Shown here piece by piece: positions 17,452-26,446 of a stretch of DNA of 62,986 nt. The DNA is from Sterolibacterium sp964437515 (GTDB taxonomy: Bacteria; Pseudomonadota; Gammaproteobacteria; Burkholderiales; Rhodocyclaceae). A model generated the notes under the pieces. That model searched no databases. It was not told the DNA's origin and saw nothing but the letters and a program-made list of their open reading frames with translations. Location: positions 1 to 62,986 of the forward strand of contig CAYTHB010000009.1 in the NCBI GenBank assembly GCA_964437515.1, given 5' to 3'. The position numbers were made by a program, and so were the translations under genes. Numbering within the stretch: position 1 is the stretch's first letter; each line of letters starts with the position of its first letter.

Positions 17452-18480
17452 ATGGGCTTGCCGCTGCCACTATTCGTTCCACATGAACTCGCTTTTCGTA
17501 CTCAGTATGCCGAACTGAAAGAGCGCAGTCGACAGGCAGGCACGTTGCTGCCAGGCTCACCCGGCACGCTTTACTTGCGCAAAGGAACCGGAAGCGCTTA
17601 CTGGTATCGCGTGTATTACACGATACCCGGAAAACAAGCGGAGACGCTGGTATGCAAGGAGGGCGACGACACTACACTGAACGAAATGCAGGAGCGTATG
17701 CAATTCGCCAGCTGGTTAGCCACACAAGTGACAGCACTACGAAAACTGGGGTTTCAGGTGGCCGACAAAGCTGTCGCCCGTGTGCTGCTTGAATTGCATA
17801 ACCAAGGTGCTTTTGATGCCGGACTGGTGCTGGTGGGGACACTCGCCTACATGGCCTGGCTCAACGAATTGGGTGCCATTGCCGTAGCTGCGCGCACCCA
17901 AGACATTGATCTGGCTCGCGGGCAAAAACTAAAACTCGCTGTGCCGCGCGCATTTCTCGACACCTTGCAGGCCACCGGACTGCCTTTTGTGGCAGCTCCT
18001 AGGCTGCCTTCCACACAACCATCGACCTCGATCAAACTGCCCGGCGTACAAGGTTTGCGCGTGGATGTTCTGGCACATGGAAAAACGCTCGGCCAAGTCA
18101 TACAGATTCCGGAACTAGCTTGGGCCGCGCAGTCTGTGCCGTACTATGACTACCTGTTAGAAGACCCGGAACCCGCTGCCTTGCTCGCCGGAGGGCACTG
18201 TATTCCCTTACGTCTGCCTCAAGTGGCACGGTTGATCTGGCACAAGCTTTATTCTGCAAGTGAGCGTCGTGGCTTTCCGGAGAGGGCCGTCAAGGATCGT
18301 TTGCAAGCGGCGACACTCGCAGCCGCGCTCACCGCGCATGAGCCTGAGGCTCTACGTGCAGCCTTCCGGCTTGCCCCAAAAAAAATTCAGGCGGCAGCAC
18401 GTGCCCAGCGAAATCAGCTAGAAAAATTATTGGACAAACACGAGGAGACTCAGACGCTAATCGCTGCGGCAATGAATTGA
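17452..18480 (+). CDS. GSU2403-family nucleotidyltransferase-fold protein
   Basis: 342 residues. The core LVLVGTLAYMAWLNELGA, followed about 18 residues later by TQDIDLARG, is the polymerase-beta nucleotidyltransferase pattern (G-[ST]...DxD) of the GSU2403 family. A mostly helical C-terminal third follows. Members are poorly characterised and often sit alone near mobile or defence genes; substrate and role are unknown. The ATG at 17452 is preferred over the TTG at 17446. It sits alone on the plus strand within the LPS region behind a perfect palindrome, which suggests an inserted, self-regulated unit. Confidence 0.7.
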   Translation: MGLPLPLFVPHELAFRTQYAELKERSRQAGTLLPGSPGTLYLRKGTGSAYWYRVYYTIPGKQAETLVCKEGDDTTLNEMQERMQFASWLATQVTALRKLGFQVADKAVARVLLELHNQGAFDAGLVLVGTLAYMAWLNELGAIAVAARTQDIDLARGQKLKLAVPRAFLDTLQATGLPFVAAPRLPSTQPSTSIKLPGVQGLRVDVLAHGKTLGQVIQIPELAWAAQSVPYYDYLLEDPEPAALLAGGHCIPLRLPQVARLIWHKLYSASERRGFPERAVKDRLQAATLAAALTAHEPEALRAAFRLAPKKIQAAARAQRNQLEKLLDKHEETQTLIAAAMN

Positions 18481-18503
18481 GATACTCAGATTATCGAGGT
18501 GCC

Positions 18504-20267
18504 TCACTCCCCCGCCTCGAACTGCAAGCTATACAGATGCGTATACAGCCCGCCCAGAGCCAGCAGTTCGGCGTGCCGCCCCTGCTCGACGATGCGCCCT
18601 TTCTCCAGCACGACGATGCAATCCGCATGTTCGACGGTGGATAGCCGATGGGCGATGACCAGTGTGGTGCGACCGTGGATCAGGTGCTCCAGGGCGGACT
18701 GGATCTGCCGTTCGGATTCGCTGTCGAGTGCCGAGGTGGCTTCGTCGAGAATCAGGATGGGGGCGTTTTTGAGAAAGGCGCGGGCGATGGCGATGCGCTG
18801 TCGCTGCCCGCCAGAAAGCTTCACACCGTTCTCGCCGACCATGGTCTGCAAGCCTTGCGGCATCTGGCGGATGAATTCCCAGGCATGCGCCGCTTCGGCA
18901 GCCTGGATGATCTCGGCTTCGCTCGCGGTGGCCGCACTGCCATAGGCGATGTTCGCTGCCACCGTGTCGTTGAACAGCACCACATCCTGGCTGACCAGTG
19001 CAATGCTGGCGCGCAGGCTGGACAACGTTAGACTCTGAATGTCGATGTCATTGATAAGAATTTGCCCACTGGCGGCATTGTAGAAACGCGGCAGCAGCGT
19101 GGCGAGCGTGGTTTTGCCGCTACCGGAAGGGCCGACCAGAGCCACGGTCTGTCCGGCCGGAATGTTCAAGCTGATCTCCTGCAAGGCAGCGCGCGCAGCA
19201 CCCTCGTACGAAAAACCGGTTTGCTCAAAGCGGATGCTGTGGCTGCCTCCGTTGGGCAACGTGAGTGTTTGTGTACCTCGATCATCTTCGGGAATCTGGT
19301 CGAGCAGGGTAAAAATGTTTTCTGCCGCAGTCAGGCCACGTTGCAGCGGAGCATTCATTTCGGTGAGTCGCTTGACCGGGGCAAGCAGCATCAACATGGC
19401 AGTCATGAAGGAGACAAAGCCGCCAACGGTGATGTTGTTTTGCGCCGAGTTGAGTAGCGCGACATAGATGATGATCGCCAGCGCGCAGGCGGAGGCGAAC
19501 TGGGTGAGCGGCACGGTGGCCGAAGCCGCCATGGATTCGCGCATGGCGGCGACGCGAAATTCATTGCTGACCTCCTCGAAACGCTGCGCCTCGTAACGCT
19601 GCCCGCCAAAAACCTTGACCACTTTGTGCGCGCCGATGGTTTCTTCGAGGATGTGGGAAATCTGCGCCATCGCGTCATAACCGCGACGTGAGGCGGCGCG
19701 CAGGCGTTTGCCGAATTTTTTCACCACGCCGACGATCAGCGGGCCGACCGAGAGGGCGATCAGGGTGAGCTTCCAGTCGAAGTAGAGCATGTAGCAAAGC
19801 AGGCCGGTGACCGTCAGCGAATCGCGCACCAGTGCGGTGAGCACGGTGGTCGCGGCACTGGTGAAGTCGGTCACACCATAGGTGACGCGCGAAATCAGCA
19901 CACCGGAGGATTGGTCATCGTAAAAGCGCGTCGGCAAGGTGAGCAGGCGATCGAACATTTGTCGACGCAAATCCATGATCAGCCGATTGGTGACCCACGC
20001 CATCGCATAGGAAGTGAAATAGGTGAGAAAGCCGCGCACGACGAAAATACTCACCAAGGCCAAGGGGATGAGATACAAATCGCTGCGCGCGCTGGGCTGG
20101 AAACCCTTGTCGAGCAGCGGTTTCATCAATGCGGGAAACAGCGGCTCGGTCAGTGCCGTGAGTGCCATGCCAAGAATGGCCAGCCCGAATACCTTGCGAT
20201 ACGGGCGCATATAGCCGAGCAGGCGCAAATAGAGGTCGCGGTTGTCTTTGGCGGTAGGGGAGGACAT
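18504..20267 (-). CDS. msbA: Lipid A/LPS core flippase MsbA, ABC exporter
   Basis: 587 residues from the ATG at 20267. Six membrane helices occupy the first 310 or so residues. The nucleotide-binding domain has Walker A GPSGSGKTT, signature LSGGQRQRIAIARA, Walker B ILILDEATSALD and a switch His in IAHRLST. It flips core-lipid A across the inner membrane using ATP and works as a homodimer. The location beside LPS glycosyltransferases supports MsbA over a drug exporter. A 36-residue upstream extension of the frame lacks a ribosome site. Confidence 0.9.
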   Translation of the reverse strand: MSSPTAKDNRDLYLRLLGYMRPYRKVFGLAILGMALTALTEPLFPALMKPLLDKGFQPSARSDLYLIPLALVSIFVVRGFLTYFTSYAMAWVTNRLIMDLRRQMFDRLLTLPTRFYDDQSSGVLISRVTYGVTDFTSAATTVLTALVRDSLTVTGLLCYMLYFDWKLTLIALSVGPLIVGVVKKFGKRLRAASRRGYDAMAQISHILEETIGAHKVVKVFGGQRYEAQRFEEVSNEFRVAAMRESMAASATVPLTQFASACALAIIIYVALLNSAQNNITVGGFVSFMTAMLMLLAPVKRLTEMNAPLQRGLTAAENIFTLLDQIPEDDRGTQTLTLPNGGSHSIRFEQTGFSYEGAARAALQEISLNIPAGQTVALVGPSGSGKTTLATLLPRFYNAASGQILINDIDIQSLTLSSLRASIALVSQDVVLFNDTVAANIAYGSAATASEAEIIQAAEAAHAWEFIRQMPQGLQTMVGENGVKLSGGQRQRIAIARAFLKNAPILILDEATSALDSESERQIQSALEHLIHGRTTLVIAHRLSTVEHADCIVVLEKGRIVEQGRHAELLALGGLYTHLYSLQFEAGE

Positions 20268-20409
20268 GGGTTCAGATTCGATGCAGACAACGAAAGATAG
20301 CCGGGGATTATGCCATGCAGACCGCGCTAGTCCGATTAGACGATGAGCGCGCGGCGGCTTGATGTAACGATTCACCGGTTAACGAAAACGAACAAAAACG
20401 AGGAGTTTT

Positions 20410-22092
20410 ATGAGTACAACGACGGATACGACCTATGACGTGATTGTCGTCGGTTCGGGTGCGGGAGCCATGCTGACTGCTGCGCGGGCGCATGATTTGG
20501 GCTTGTCGGTGGTGGTGGTGGAAAAGAGCGACAAGTATGGCGGCACTTCGGCGGTTTCCGGCGGCGCGATCTGGATCCCCAACAACAGCAAAATGCGTAT
20601 CCAGGATAGCTATGTAGATGCGATGACCTACCTCAAGGCTGCCACAAATGGTTTGATTGCGGAAGACCGGCTGGATGCCTATCTGCAAAGCGCGCCGGAG
20701 ATGGTCGAGTACATCAACGCCAAGATGACCTTGCAGTACTTCCCTTGCCATCGTTATCCCGACTACTACCCGCATCTGCCCGGCTCCAAACCGGGCGGGC
20801 GCACCATGGAGCCGCGTCTGTTCGATGCCTCGCTACTGGGCGAAGAATTCGCCAACTTGCGGATGGCCTATACCGGCACGCTGCTGCTCGGCAAGGCAAG
20901 CATGACGGCCACCGATGCACATACCATGATCGCCAAGGAACCCGGCTGGATGTTCAAAGTGATGCAGACCATGGGGCGTTATTTCCTCGATCTGCCGTGG
21001 CGTTTGAAGACCAAGCACGACCGTATGCGCGGACTGGGCAACGCCATGGGTGCGGGCTTGCGCCATGCCCTGCTGGTGCGCAAAGTACCACTTTGGCTGA
21101 ACACGCCTTTTGAATCGCTGGTCACCGACAAGGCAACGGGGCGTGTGACCGGCATCGTCGTCAAACGCGACGGCAAGACGCTCACGCTCACCGCCAAGCG
21201 CGGCGTGGTGCTGGGTGCGGGCGGTTTTGAGCGCAATCAGGCCATGCGCGACCAGTATCTGCCCAAGCCAAACAATGCCGCTTGGAGTGCCACACCGCCG
21301 CACAACACCGGCGACACCATTCGTGCGGCGCAGGCCATCGGTGCGAAAACCGATCTGATGAACTGGGCGTGGTGGGTACCCTCCATCCACGTTTCCGGCA
21401 GCGAACCGCAAACCGGGCTGTTTGCCGAACGCAATCTACCGGGCTGCATCGTGGTGAATAAAAACGGGCAGCGTTTCGTCAACGAAGCCTCGCCCTATCT
21501 CGAATTTGGCGCGGCGATGTACGCCGAGCATGAGCGTTCGGGAAGCGGCGTGCCCGCCTGGCTGGTTTTCGACGCTCACTTCCGCTACAACTATCCGATG
21601 GGGCCGCTGATGCCCGGCCAGATCGCGCCGGATCGCAAGTCGTGGCTGGGCAAGGTGTACTGGAAGGCCGAGACTCTGGACGAACTGGCGCAACAGATTG
21701 GCGTCGATGCCGCAGGGCTGAAACGCACGGTTGCTGCCAACAACCAGTATGCCGAGGACGGTCATGATGCTGAATTCGGCAAGGGGAGCACCGTATTCGA
21801 CCGCTATTACGGCGATTACAACCGCAAGCCCAATCCCTGCCTTGCCCCCATCCTCAAAGCACCGTTCTATGCCATGCGGCTCGATGCGGGCGATATCGGC
21901 ACCAAGGGAGGGCTACTCACCGACAAGGATGCGCGCGTGCTCGATCAGGCGGGTACGCCTATCGAAGGCTTGTTCTGTATCGGCAACAACTCGGCTTCGG
22001 TGATGGGGACAGCCTATCCGGGCGCAGGCGGCACGCTGGGACCGGCGATGACCTTTGGTTTCCGCGCCGCCAATTTCATGGCAGGCCAATAA
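20410..22092 (+). CDS. acmB: 3-ketosteroid Delta1-dehydrogenase (AcmB/KstD type)
   Basis: A 560-residue flavoprotein. The FAD motif is VIVVGSGAGAMLTAARA (11-27). GGTSAVSGGAIWIPNN (44-59) and the C-terminal ASVMG and YPGAGGTLGPAMTF segments are hallmarks of Delta1-dehydrogenases; Y536 and G540 have the spacing of the catalytic Tyr and Gly in the C-terminal part of KstD. It removes the 1alpha and 2beta hydrogens of 3-keto-4-ene steroids such as cholest-4-en-3-one. GAGGAG sits just before the ATG. It is monocistronic, closed by the terminator at 22113-22142. Preference for side-chain-bearing substrates (AcmB) rather than androstanes is inferred from context. Confidence 0.87.
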   Translation: MSTTTDTTYDVIVVGSGAGAMLTAARAHDLGLSVVVVEKSDKYGGTSAVSGGAIWIPNNSKMRIQDSYVDAMTYLKAATNGLIAEDRLDAYLQSAPEMVEYINAKMTLQYFPCHRYPDYYPHLPGSKPGGRTMEPRLFDASLLGEEFANLRMAYTGTLLLGKASMTATDAHTMIAKEPGWMFKVMQTMGRYFLDLPWRLKTKHDRMRGLGNAMGAGLRHALLVRKVPLWLNTPFESLVTDKATGRVTGIVVKRDGKTLTLTAKRGVVLGAGGFERNQAMRDQYLPKPNNAAWSATPPHNTGDTIRAAQAIGAKTDLMNWAWWVPSIHVSGSEPQTGLFAERNLPGCIVVNKNGQRFVNEASPYLEFGAAMYAEHERSGSGVPAWLVFDAHFRYNYPMGPLMPGQIAPDRKSWLGKVYWKAETLDELAQQIGVDAAGLKRTVAANNQYAEDGHDAEFGKGSTVFDRYYGDYNRKPNPCLAPILKAPFYAMRLDAGDIGTKGGLLTDKDARVLDQAGTPIEGLFCIGNNSASVMGTAYPGAGGTLGPAMTFGFRAANFMAGQ

Positions 22093-22112
22093 TTTTGCTG
22101 ACCTGAAACGAC

Positions 22113-22144
22113 AAAGCCGCTCAGGTGACCCTGAGCGGCTTTTT
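22113..22144. terminator. Bidirectional Rho-independent terminator
   Basis: A perfect 13-base stem, AAAGCCGCTCAGG (22113-22125) and CCTGAGCGGCTTT (22130-22142), with a TGAC loop. A T run follows on the plus strand and an A-rich stretch precedes it. It serves the convergent acmB and peroxiredoxin genes. Confidence 0.9.
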
Positions 22145-22171
22145 CATTGGTGCGAGCCGATTAGCGCAGGA

Positions 22172-22771
22172 TTACAGCGCCTTGGCGTTCGAAGCCAGAT
22201 AGCTGGCCACACCTTCCGGCGAGGCCTTCATGCCAGCACTGCCCTTCTTCCAGCCAGCGGGGCAGACTTCGCCGTGTTCTTCGTTGAATTGCAGCGCGTC
22301 AACCATACGCAGCATTTCGTCGATATCACGCCCCAACGGCAGATCATTGACCACCTGATGACGCACCACACCGGCCTTGTCGATCAGGAATGAGCCACGG
22401 AAAGCCACGCCACCCGCGGACTCCACGTCATACGCCTTGCAGATTTCGTGCTTCACGTCAGCAACCAGCGTGTACTTGACCTGACCAATACCACCCTTGT
22501 CGATCGGCGTGTTCTTCCATGCCAAGTGGGTGTATTGCGAGTCGATGGAAATGCCGATGACTTCGACGTTGCGCTTCTTGAACTCTTCGAGACGATGATC
22601 AAAAGCGATCAGCTCGGAGGGGCAGACGAAAGTGAAATCAAGCGGGTAGAAAAACACGACACCGTATTTGCCCTTGAGTTGTTCAGTCAAGGTGACGGGC
22701 TTGATTTCATTGTTGCCGAGGACGGCGGTTGCGGTGAAATCGGGGGCGGGCTTGCCAACGAGAACGGCCAT
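22172..22771 (-). CDS. 2-Cys peroxiredoxin (AhpC/TSA family)
   Basis: A 199-residue typical 2-Cys peroxiredoxin. The peroxidatic cysteine is C50 in DFTFVCPSE and the resolving cysteine is C170 in GEVCPAGW; the GGVAFRGSFLID segment and the C-terminal tail are intact. It reduces peroxides in the cytoplasm using thioredoxin or AhpF/AhpD-type partners, none of which is adjacent. It is transcribed convergently with acmB. A sensitive GGIG-like motif is present as KGGIGQVKY, so it may be inactivated by over-oxidation. Confidence 0.92.
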   Translation of the reverse strand: MAVLVGKPAPDFTATAVLGNNEIKPVTLTEQLKGKYGVVFFYPLDFTFVCPSELIAFDHRLEEFKKRNVEVIGISIDSQYTHLAWKNTPIDKGGIGQVKYTLVADVKHEICKAYDVESAGGVAFRGSFLIDKAGVVRHQVVNDLPLGRDIDEMLRMVDALQFNEEHGEVCPAGWKKGSAGMKASPEGVASYLASNAKAL

Positions 22772-22986
22772 GGTGATCTCCTATGAATAGAAAGTAAAAA
22801 TAACTGCGCCAGAGAACGAACGAGACAGTTGCATTCTAGTTCAAGGATTTTCAATCAACACAGGTTTTGTGATTGTATTTTGCTATGGACTCTATAGTCT
22901 GATCCAATCAATCCGACGCTCCGTCGGCTGTTTCTTCATGCGCGGCCAACATTCTGCGTTTGTGAAGAAGCTTGGAAAATGATGTC

Positions 22987-23015
22987 GACTATCGAGGAAA
23001 ACGTGATTATAATGA
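22987..23015 (+). promoter_or_regulatory. Candidate sigma-70 promoter of rpsU
   Basis: A perfect -10 TATAAT (23010-23015) and a -35-like TCGACT (22987-22992, four of six matches) are separated by 17 bases, 32 bases before the rpsU ATG. Confidence 0.6.
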
Positions 23016-23046
23016 CCGGCTTTCCGCTTCTTTTAGGAAGTTTCAA

Positions 23047-23259
23047 ATGCCTGGTATTCGCGTCAAAGAAAACGAGCCCTTCGAGGTTGCCATTCGTCGC
23101 TTCAAGCGCACCATTGAAAAGACGGGCGTTCTGACTGAACTGCGTTCGCGTGAGTTCTACGAAAAGCCCACTTCTGAGCGCAAGCGCAAGCTGTCGGCCG
23201 CTGTGAAGCGCCATCATAAGCGCATTCGCAGCCAGATGCTGCCGCCCAAGCTGTACTAA
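23047..23259 (+). CDS. rpsU: 30S ribosomal protein S21
   Basis: 70 residues: MPGIRVKENEPFEVAIRRFK followed by the basic RKRKLSAAVKRHHKR tail, a textbook S21. It binds the 30S subunit and aids initiation. The ATG at 23047 follows AGGAAG; the longer frame to 22972 runs through the promoter and is rejected. It heads the conserved rpsU-yqeY-dnaG order, but a terminator-like hairpin at 23287-23315 separates it from yqeY. Confidence 0.95.
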   Translation: MPGIRVKENEPFEVAIRRFKRTIEKTGVLTELRSREFYEKPTSERKRKLSAAVKRHHKRIRSQMLPPKLY

Positions 23260-23286
23260 AAGCGTACTCATTTCTTCACGCATTTG

Positions 23287-23315
23287 CCGGCACCGCGTAA
23301 GCGCTGCCGGTTTTT
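23287..23315 (+). terminator. Terminator/attenuator between rpsU and yqeY
   Basis: CCGGCA (23287-23292) pairs with TGCCGG (23305-23310), with an inner CGC/GCG pairing around GTAA, followed by TTTTTG. It probably sets rpsU expression above that of the downstream genes. Confidence 0.8.
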
Positions 23316-23351
23316 GTGTTTTCGCTATGAAATCACTACGAGAGGAATCTC

Positions 23352-23804
23352 ATGTCAATGACACTCCGGCAACAAATTAACGATGACATGAAAACTGCCA
23401 TGCGCGCTCGCGAAACAGCGCGGCTGGGGGCGATACGTCTGCTTTTGGCCGCCATCAAGCAAAAAGAGGTCGATGAGCGCATCGAGCTTGATGATACCGC
23501 CATCATTGCCGTCATCGACAAAATGCTCAAGCAACGCAAGGATTCCATCGAGCAATATCAAAAGGCGCAGCGAGAGGATCTCGTTGCCGCCGAGCGTTTC
23601 GAGGTGGATGTGCTCTCGACTTATATGCCGCAAGCGCTGACGGAAAGTGAAATTGAGGCTATTGTGATTGAGGCCATTGCAAGCAGCGGCGCCAAAACGA
23701 TGCAAGAGATGAGCAAAGTCATGACACTTGCCAAACCGCAACTGGCGGGGCGTGCCGACATGGGGGCAGTATCAAAGCTCATCAAGGCTCGCTTGAACGG
23801 TTGA
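23352..23804 (+). CDS. yqeY: GatB/YqeY domain protein
   Basis: 150 residues: LRQQINDDMKTAMRARETARLGAIRLL at the start and the GADMGAVSKLIKARL-type end of the YqeY family, which resembles the tail domain of the GatB amidotransferase subunit. The function is not firmly known; a tRNA-related role is suspected from the fold. The ATG at 23352 follows GAGAGG. It sits between rpsU and dnaG as in many proteobacteria, 51 bases before dnaG. Confidence 0.9.
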   Translation: MSMTLRQQINDDMKTAMRARETARLGAIRLLLAAIKQKEVDERIELDDTAIIAVIDKMLKQRKDSIEQYQKAQREDLVAAERFEVDVLSTYMPQALTESEIEAIVIEAIASSGAKTMQEMSKVMTLAKPQLAGRADMGAVSKLIKARLNG

Positions 23805-23855
23805 AATAACTGAAACAGGTTTAGACGCGGTAATTTCAGTCTTCCAGACATTCTC

Positions 23856-25634
23856 ATGATTCCGGAAAGTTTCATTCAGGAATTACTGGCACGCATCGAT
23901 GTCGTTGACGTCGTCGAGCGTCATATTCCGCTCAAGAAAGCAGGTGCCAATTACAGTGCCTGCTGCCCGTTTCATTCGGAAAAAACGCCTTCATTCACGG
24001 TAAGCCCCAGCAAGCAGTTCTATCACTGCTTTGGCTGCGGCGCACACGGCAGTGCCATTCGTTTTTTGATGGAATATTCCGGCTTGGGCTTTGTGGATGC
24101 GGTCGAAGAACTGGCTGCTGGCATTGGGCTCAAGGTGCCGCAAGACAACACGCCCAAGCGGGTTGATGAACATAAAATCGCGCCACTCACCGAATACATG
24201 GCGAGTGCTGCACAGTTTTACAAAAACAGTCTCAAATCCAGTCCGCGTGCCATCAATTATCTCAAGCAGCGGGGGCTGACAGGTGAGATTGCTGCGCGAT
24301 TTGGCATGGGTTACGCCCCTGAAGGCTGGCAGAACCTCGAACAGATTTTCCCGTCCTACGCCAAGCTGAACGAGCTTGCCGAATGTGGATTGGTTATCGA
24401 TGGAGAGCAAGGGCGTCGTTATGACCGTTTTCGTGATCGCATCATGTTCCCCATCCTGGATACACGCAGCAATGTCATCGGGTTTGGCGGGCGTGTGCTC
24501 GACAAGGGCGAGCCTAAATATCTGAATTCACCCGAAACTCCTTTGTTTGAAAAAGGGCGCGAGCTCTACGGTCTGCCTCAAGCGCGCAAGGCGATTCGTG
24601 AAATGGATGCGGTGATTGTCGTTGAAGGCTATATGGATGTCGTCGGACTTGCGCAGCAAGGCGTCGAAAACGTGGTCGCTGCATTGGGCACGGCCACGAC
24701 GGGTATGCATCTGCAAAAACTGTTCAAGCTGACCGATCGCATCATTTTCTGTTTCGATCGTGATGCCGCAGGGGATAAGGCGGCATGGCGTGCGATGGAA
24801 GTCAGCCTTGAACATTTGACCGACAATCGGCAAGTCGAGTTCCTCCAAATGCCGGGGGATCAAGATCCCGATGAATTCATCCGCAGTCACGGCAAGGAAG
24901 CCTTCATCGCCCAGACCCGCAGTGCCACGCGCCTCAGCGAATTCATGGTGCGACATTTAGAACATCAAACCAAACCCTATACTGCAGAAGGGCGCGCACA
25001 GTTGCTCCATATCGCCAAGCCGCTGTTGCAACGGGTGCAGGCACCGGTCTTGCGTGTGCAGCTCAGCAAGGCGCTGGCTGCGATCGTTCAAATGACCCAG
25101 ACCGAAGTCGAGGCAGCTTGTGAGCTCAAGCCTCTCGCTCTACGTCGTGCGGCTGTTCCTCGCATGACCCAACGACCAGCCGCTCGTTCGATTGAGCATC
25201 GGCTGCTGGAAAATATCCTGCATCACCCCTTGAGAATTACCCGATTACCGCTGGATTTGCTCACAGGGAATAGCCCGGAAACAGCCGCGCTGCGCGCGAT
25301 TGCCGATGCGGTGGATCATGGAAGACTGTTGATCGACAATAATCCGGAGATCAAAATCATCGGGCGACTGCTGGAGTTTTTTCGCGATAGCGAACACGAA
25401 ACGACGCTGGCTCAATATGCAAGTATTCTGACCGAAGACCGTATTGACGAAGTCGCGATGGAAACTGAATTCAACGATGCACTGGATCGTTTGCGTCAAA
25501 CCGGCTTGACTCAAGCCATTGCTGAGCTTACGCAAAAGGAACGCAACGGCGGTTTGACGCCGGATGAAAGAAAACGTTATGCCAGCCTGCTGGCACAGAA
25601 ATCGGCAGCACCCAATAAAAACACATCGAGATAA
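23856..25634 (+). CDS. dnaG: DNA primase
   Basis: 592 residues. The CHC2 zinc-binding domain has C37, H40, C58 and C61 in CCPFH and FHCFGCG-like segments. The TOPRIM core includes VVEGYMDVVGLAQQG and FDRDAAGDKA. A C-terminal helicase-binding region follows. It makes RNA primers at the replication fork with DnaB. It is the third gene of the rpsU-yqeY-dnaG order. The usual next gene, rpoD, is absent: speD starts 19 bases downstream instead. Confidence 0.95.
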   Translation: MIPESFIQELLARIDVVDVVERHIPLKKAGANYSACCPFHSEKTPSFTVSPSKQFYHCFGCGAHGSAIRFLMEYSGLGFVDAVEELAAGIGLKVPQDNTPKRVDEHKIAPLTEYMASAAQFYKNSLKSSPRAINYLKQRGLTGEIAARFGMGYAPEGWQNLEQIFPSYAKLNELAECGLVIDGEQGRRYDRFRDRIMFPILDTRSNVIGFGGRVLDKGEPKYLNSPETPLFEKGRELYGLPQARKAIREMDAVIVVEGYMDVVGLAQQGVENVVAALGTATTGMHLQKLFKLTDRIIFCFDRDAAGDKAAWRAMEVSLEHLTDNRQVEFLQMPGDQDPDEFIRSHGKEAFIAQTRSATRLSEFMVRHLEHQTKPYTAEGRAQLLHIAKPLLQRVQAPVLRVQLSKALAAIVQMTQTEVEAACELKPLALRRAAVPRMTQRPAARSIEHRLLENILHHPLRITRLPLDLLTGNSPETAALRAIADAVDHGRLLIDNNPEIKIIGRLLEFFRDSEHETTLAQYASILTEDRIDEVAMETEFNDALDRLRQTGLTQAIAELTQKERNGGLTPDERKRYASLLAQKSAAPNKNTSR

Positions 25635-25653
25635 GTCAAGGGCATCTCATCTT

Positions 25654-26037
25654 ATGCGGGGTATCCATCTGATTGCCGACTGGTATGAATGCAAAGCCGA
25701 TGCGCCGTGTTTGATTCTGGCGCACGCGCTGGAAACGCTTTGCCTGGAAAGCATCGAAAGAGCCGGCCTGACAAAACTATCCAGCCAGTTTCATCAATTT
25801 GAGCCGATTGGAACTACGGGAGTGGTGATTCTTTCCGAGTCTCATCTGGCGGTGCATACTTGGCCAGAATCACGGCATGTGACGCTGGATGTTTTTGTGT
25901 GCAATTACAGCCGTGACAACAGCCAGCGTGCGCGTCAGGTGTATCACGATCTTGAAACTGCGTTTGCCCCCGCACACAAGAATCTCACGGTATTGGAACG
26001 TAGTGAACCTTTGCGTGAAGTGCGTGAAGTGCGTTAA
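25654..26037 (+). CDS. speD: S-adenosylmethionine decarboxylase proenzyme
   Basis: 127 residues, class 1B prokaryotic type. Self-cleavage should occur before S63 in LSESHLAVHTWPE, giving the pyruvoyl cofactor; H68 and C83 match the other processing and catalytic residues. The product is decarboxylated AdoMet for spermidine synthesis. The ATG at 25654 is 19 bases after dnaG, an unusual partner. The last codons (LREVREVR) come from a 9-base tandem repeat, and the stop overlaps the convergent CoA-binding gene. Confidence 0.92.
   Translation: MRGIHLIADWYECKADAPCLILAHALETLCLESIERAGLTKLSSQFHQFEPIGTTGVVILSESHLAVHTWPESRHVTLDVFVCNYSRDNSQRARQVYHDLETAFAPAHKNLTVLERSEPLREVREVR
26008..26034. repeat. 9-base tandem repeat at the 3' end of speD
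   Basis: GCGTGAAGT followed by GCGTGAAGT and GCGTTAAGC encodes the REV-REV-R tail and the stop codon of speD. The same kind of repeat (CGTGAGGTG) ends the MBL-fold gene at about 35071-35097. Confidence 0.75.
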
Positions 26038-26444
26038 GCGAATAAGCGTGCATGCTCGATTTTTGGGCAGCGATCCATCACCACATTCAGTCCGGCGGTG
26101 TTGGCTTTCGCGGCGGCTTCTTCGTTGATGACTTCGAGTTGCATCCAGAGGACTTTGGCACCGATATCGATGGCATCCTGAGCCAGCGGTGGAATGTCGG
26201 ATGACTTGCGAAAGCAGTCGACAACATCGACAGGCTGCGGAATGTCAGCCAGACGCGCATAACATTTCTGCCCCAGAATTTCTGTTTCGACCGGATTGAC
26301 GGGGATTACGGTGTAGCCGTGTGCCATGAGATATTTTGCGACCTTGTGGCTGGGACGTTCGGGGTTGGAAGACAGGCCAACGAGGGCAAAAACCTTCATT
26401 TCGCGCAATAGATGGCGCATGTCATCGTCTTGAGTGATACGCAT
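26034..26444 (-). CDS. CoA-binding domain protein (YccU family)
   Basis: 136 residues, a single Rossmann CoA-binding domain: FALVGLSSNPERPSHKVAKYLMAHGYTVIPVNP is the succinyl-CoA ligase-like nucleotide loop, and KVLWMQLEVINEEAA with MDRCPKIEH near the end is typical of YccU. The role is not established in the family. The ATG at 26444 follows AGGAG and lies two bases after the gluQ stop, so it is the second gene of a gluQ operon. Confidence 0.87.
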   Translation of the reverse strand: MRITQDDDMRHLLREMKVFALVGLSSNPERPSHKVAKYLMAHGYTVIPVNPVETEILGQKCYARLADIPQPVDVVDCFRKSSDIPPLAQDAIDIGAKVLWMQLEVINEEAAAKANTAGLNVVMDRCPKIEHARLFA

Positions 26445-26446
26445 GG

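Noticed and set aside
20365..20384. TAACGAT...GTTAACG upstream of acmB as a shared operator with 8377-8394
   Set aside because: Only one half-site (AACGAT) matches; the second half and the spacing differ, so a common regulator site is not supported. It also does not match the KstR consensus.
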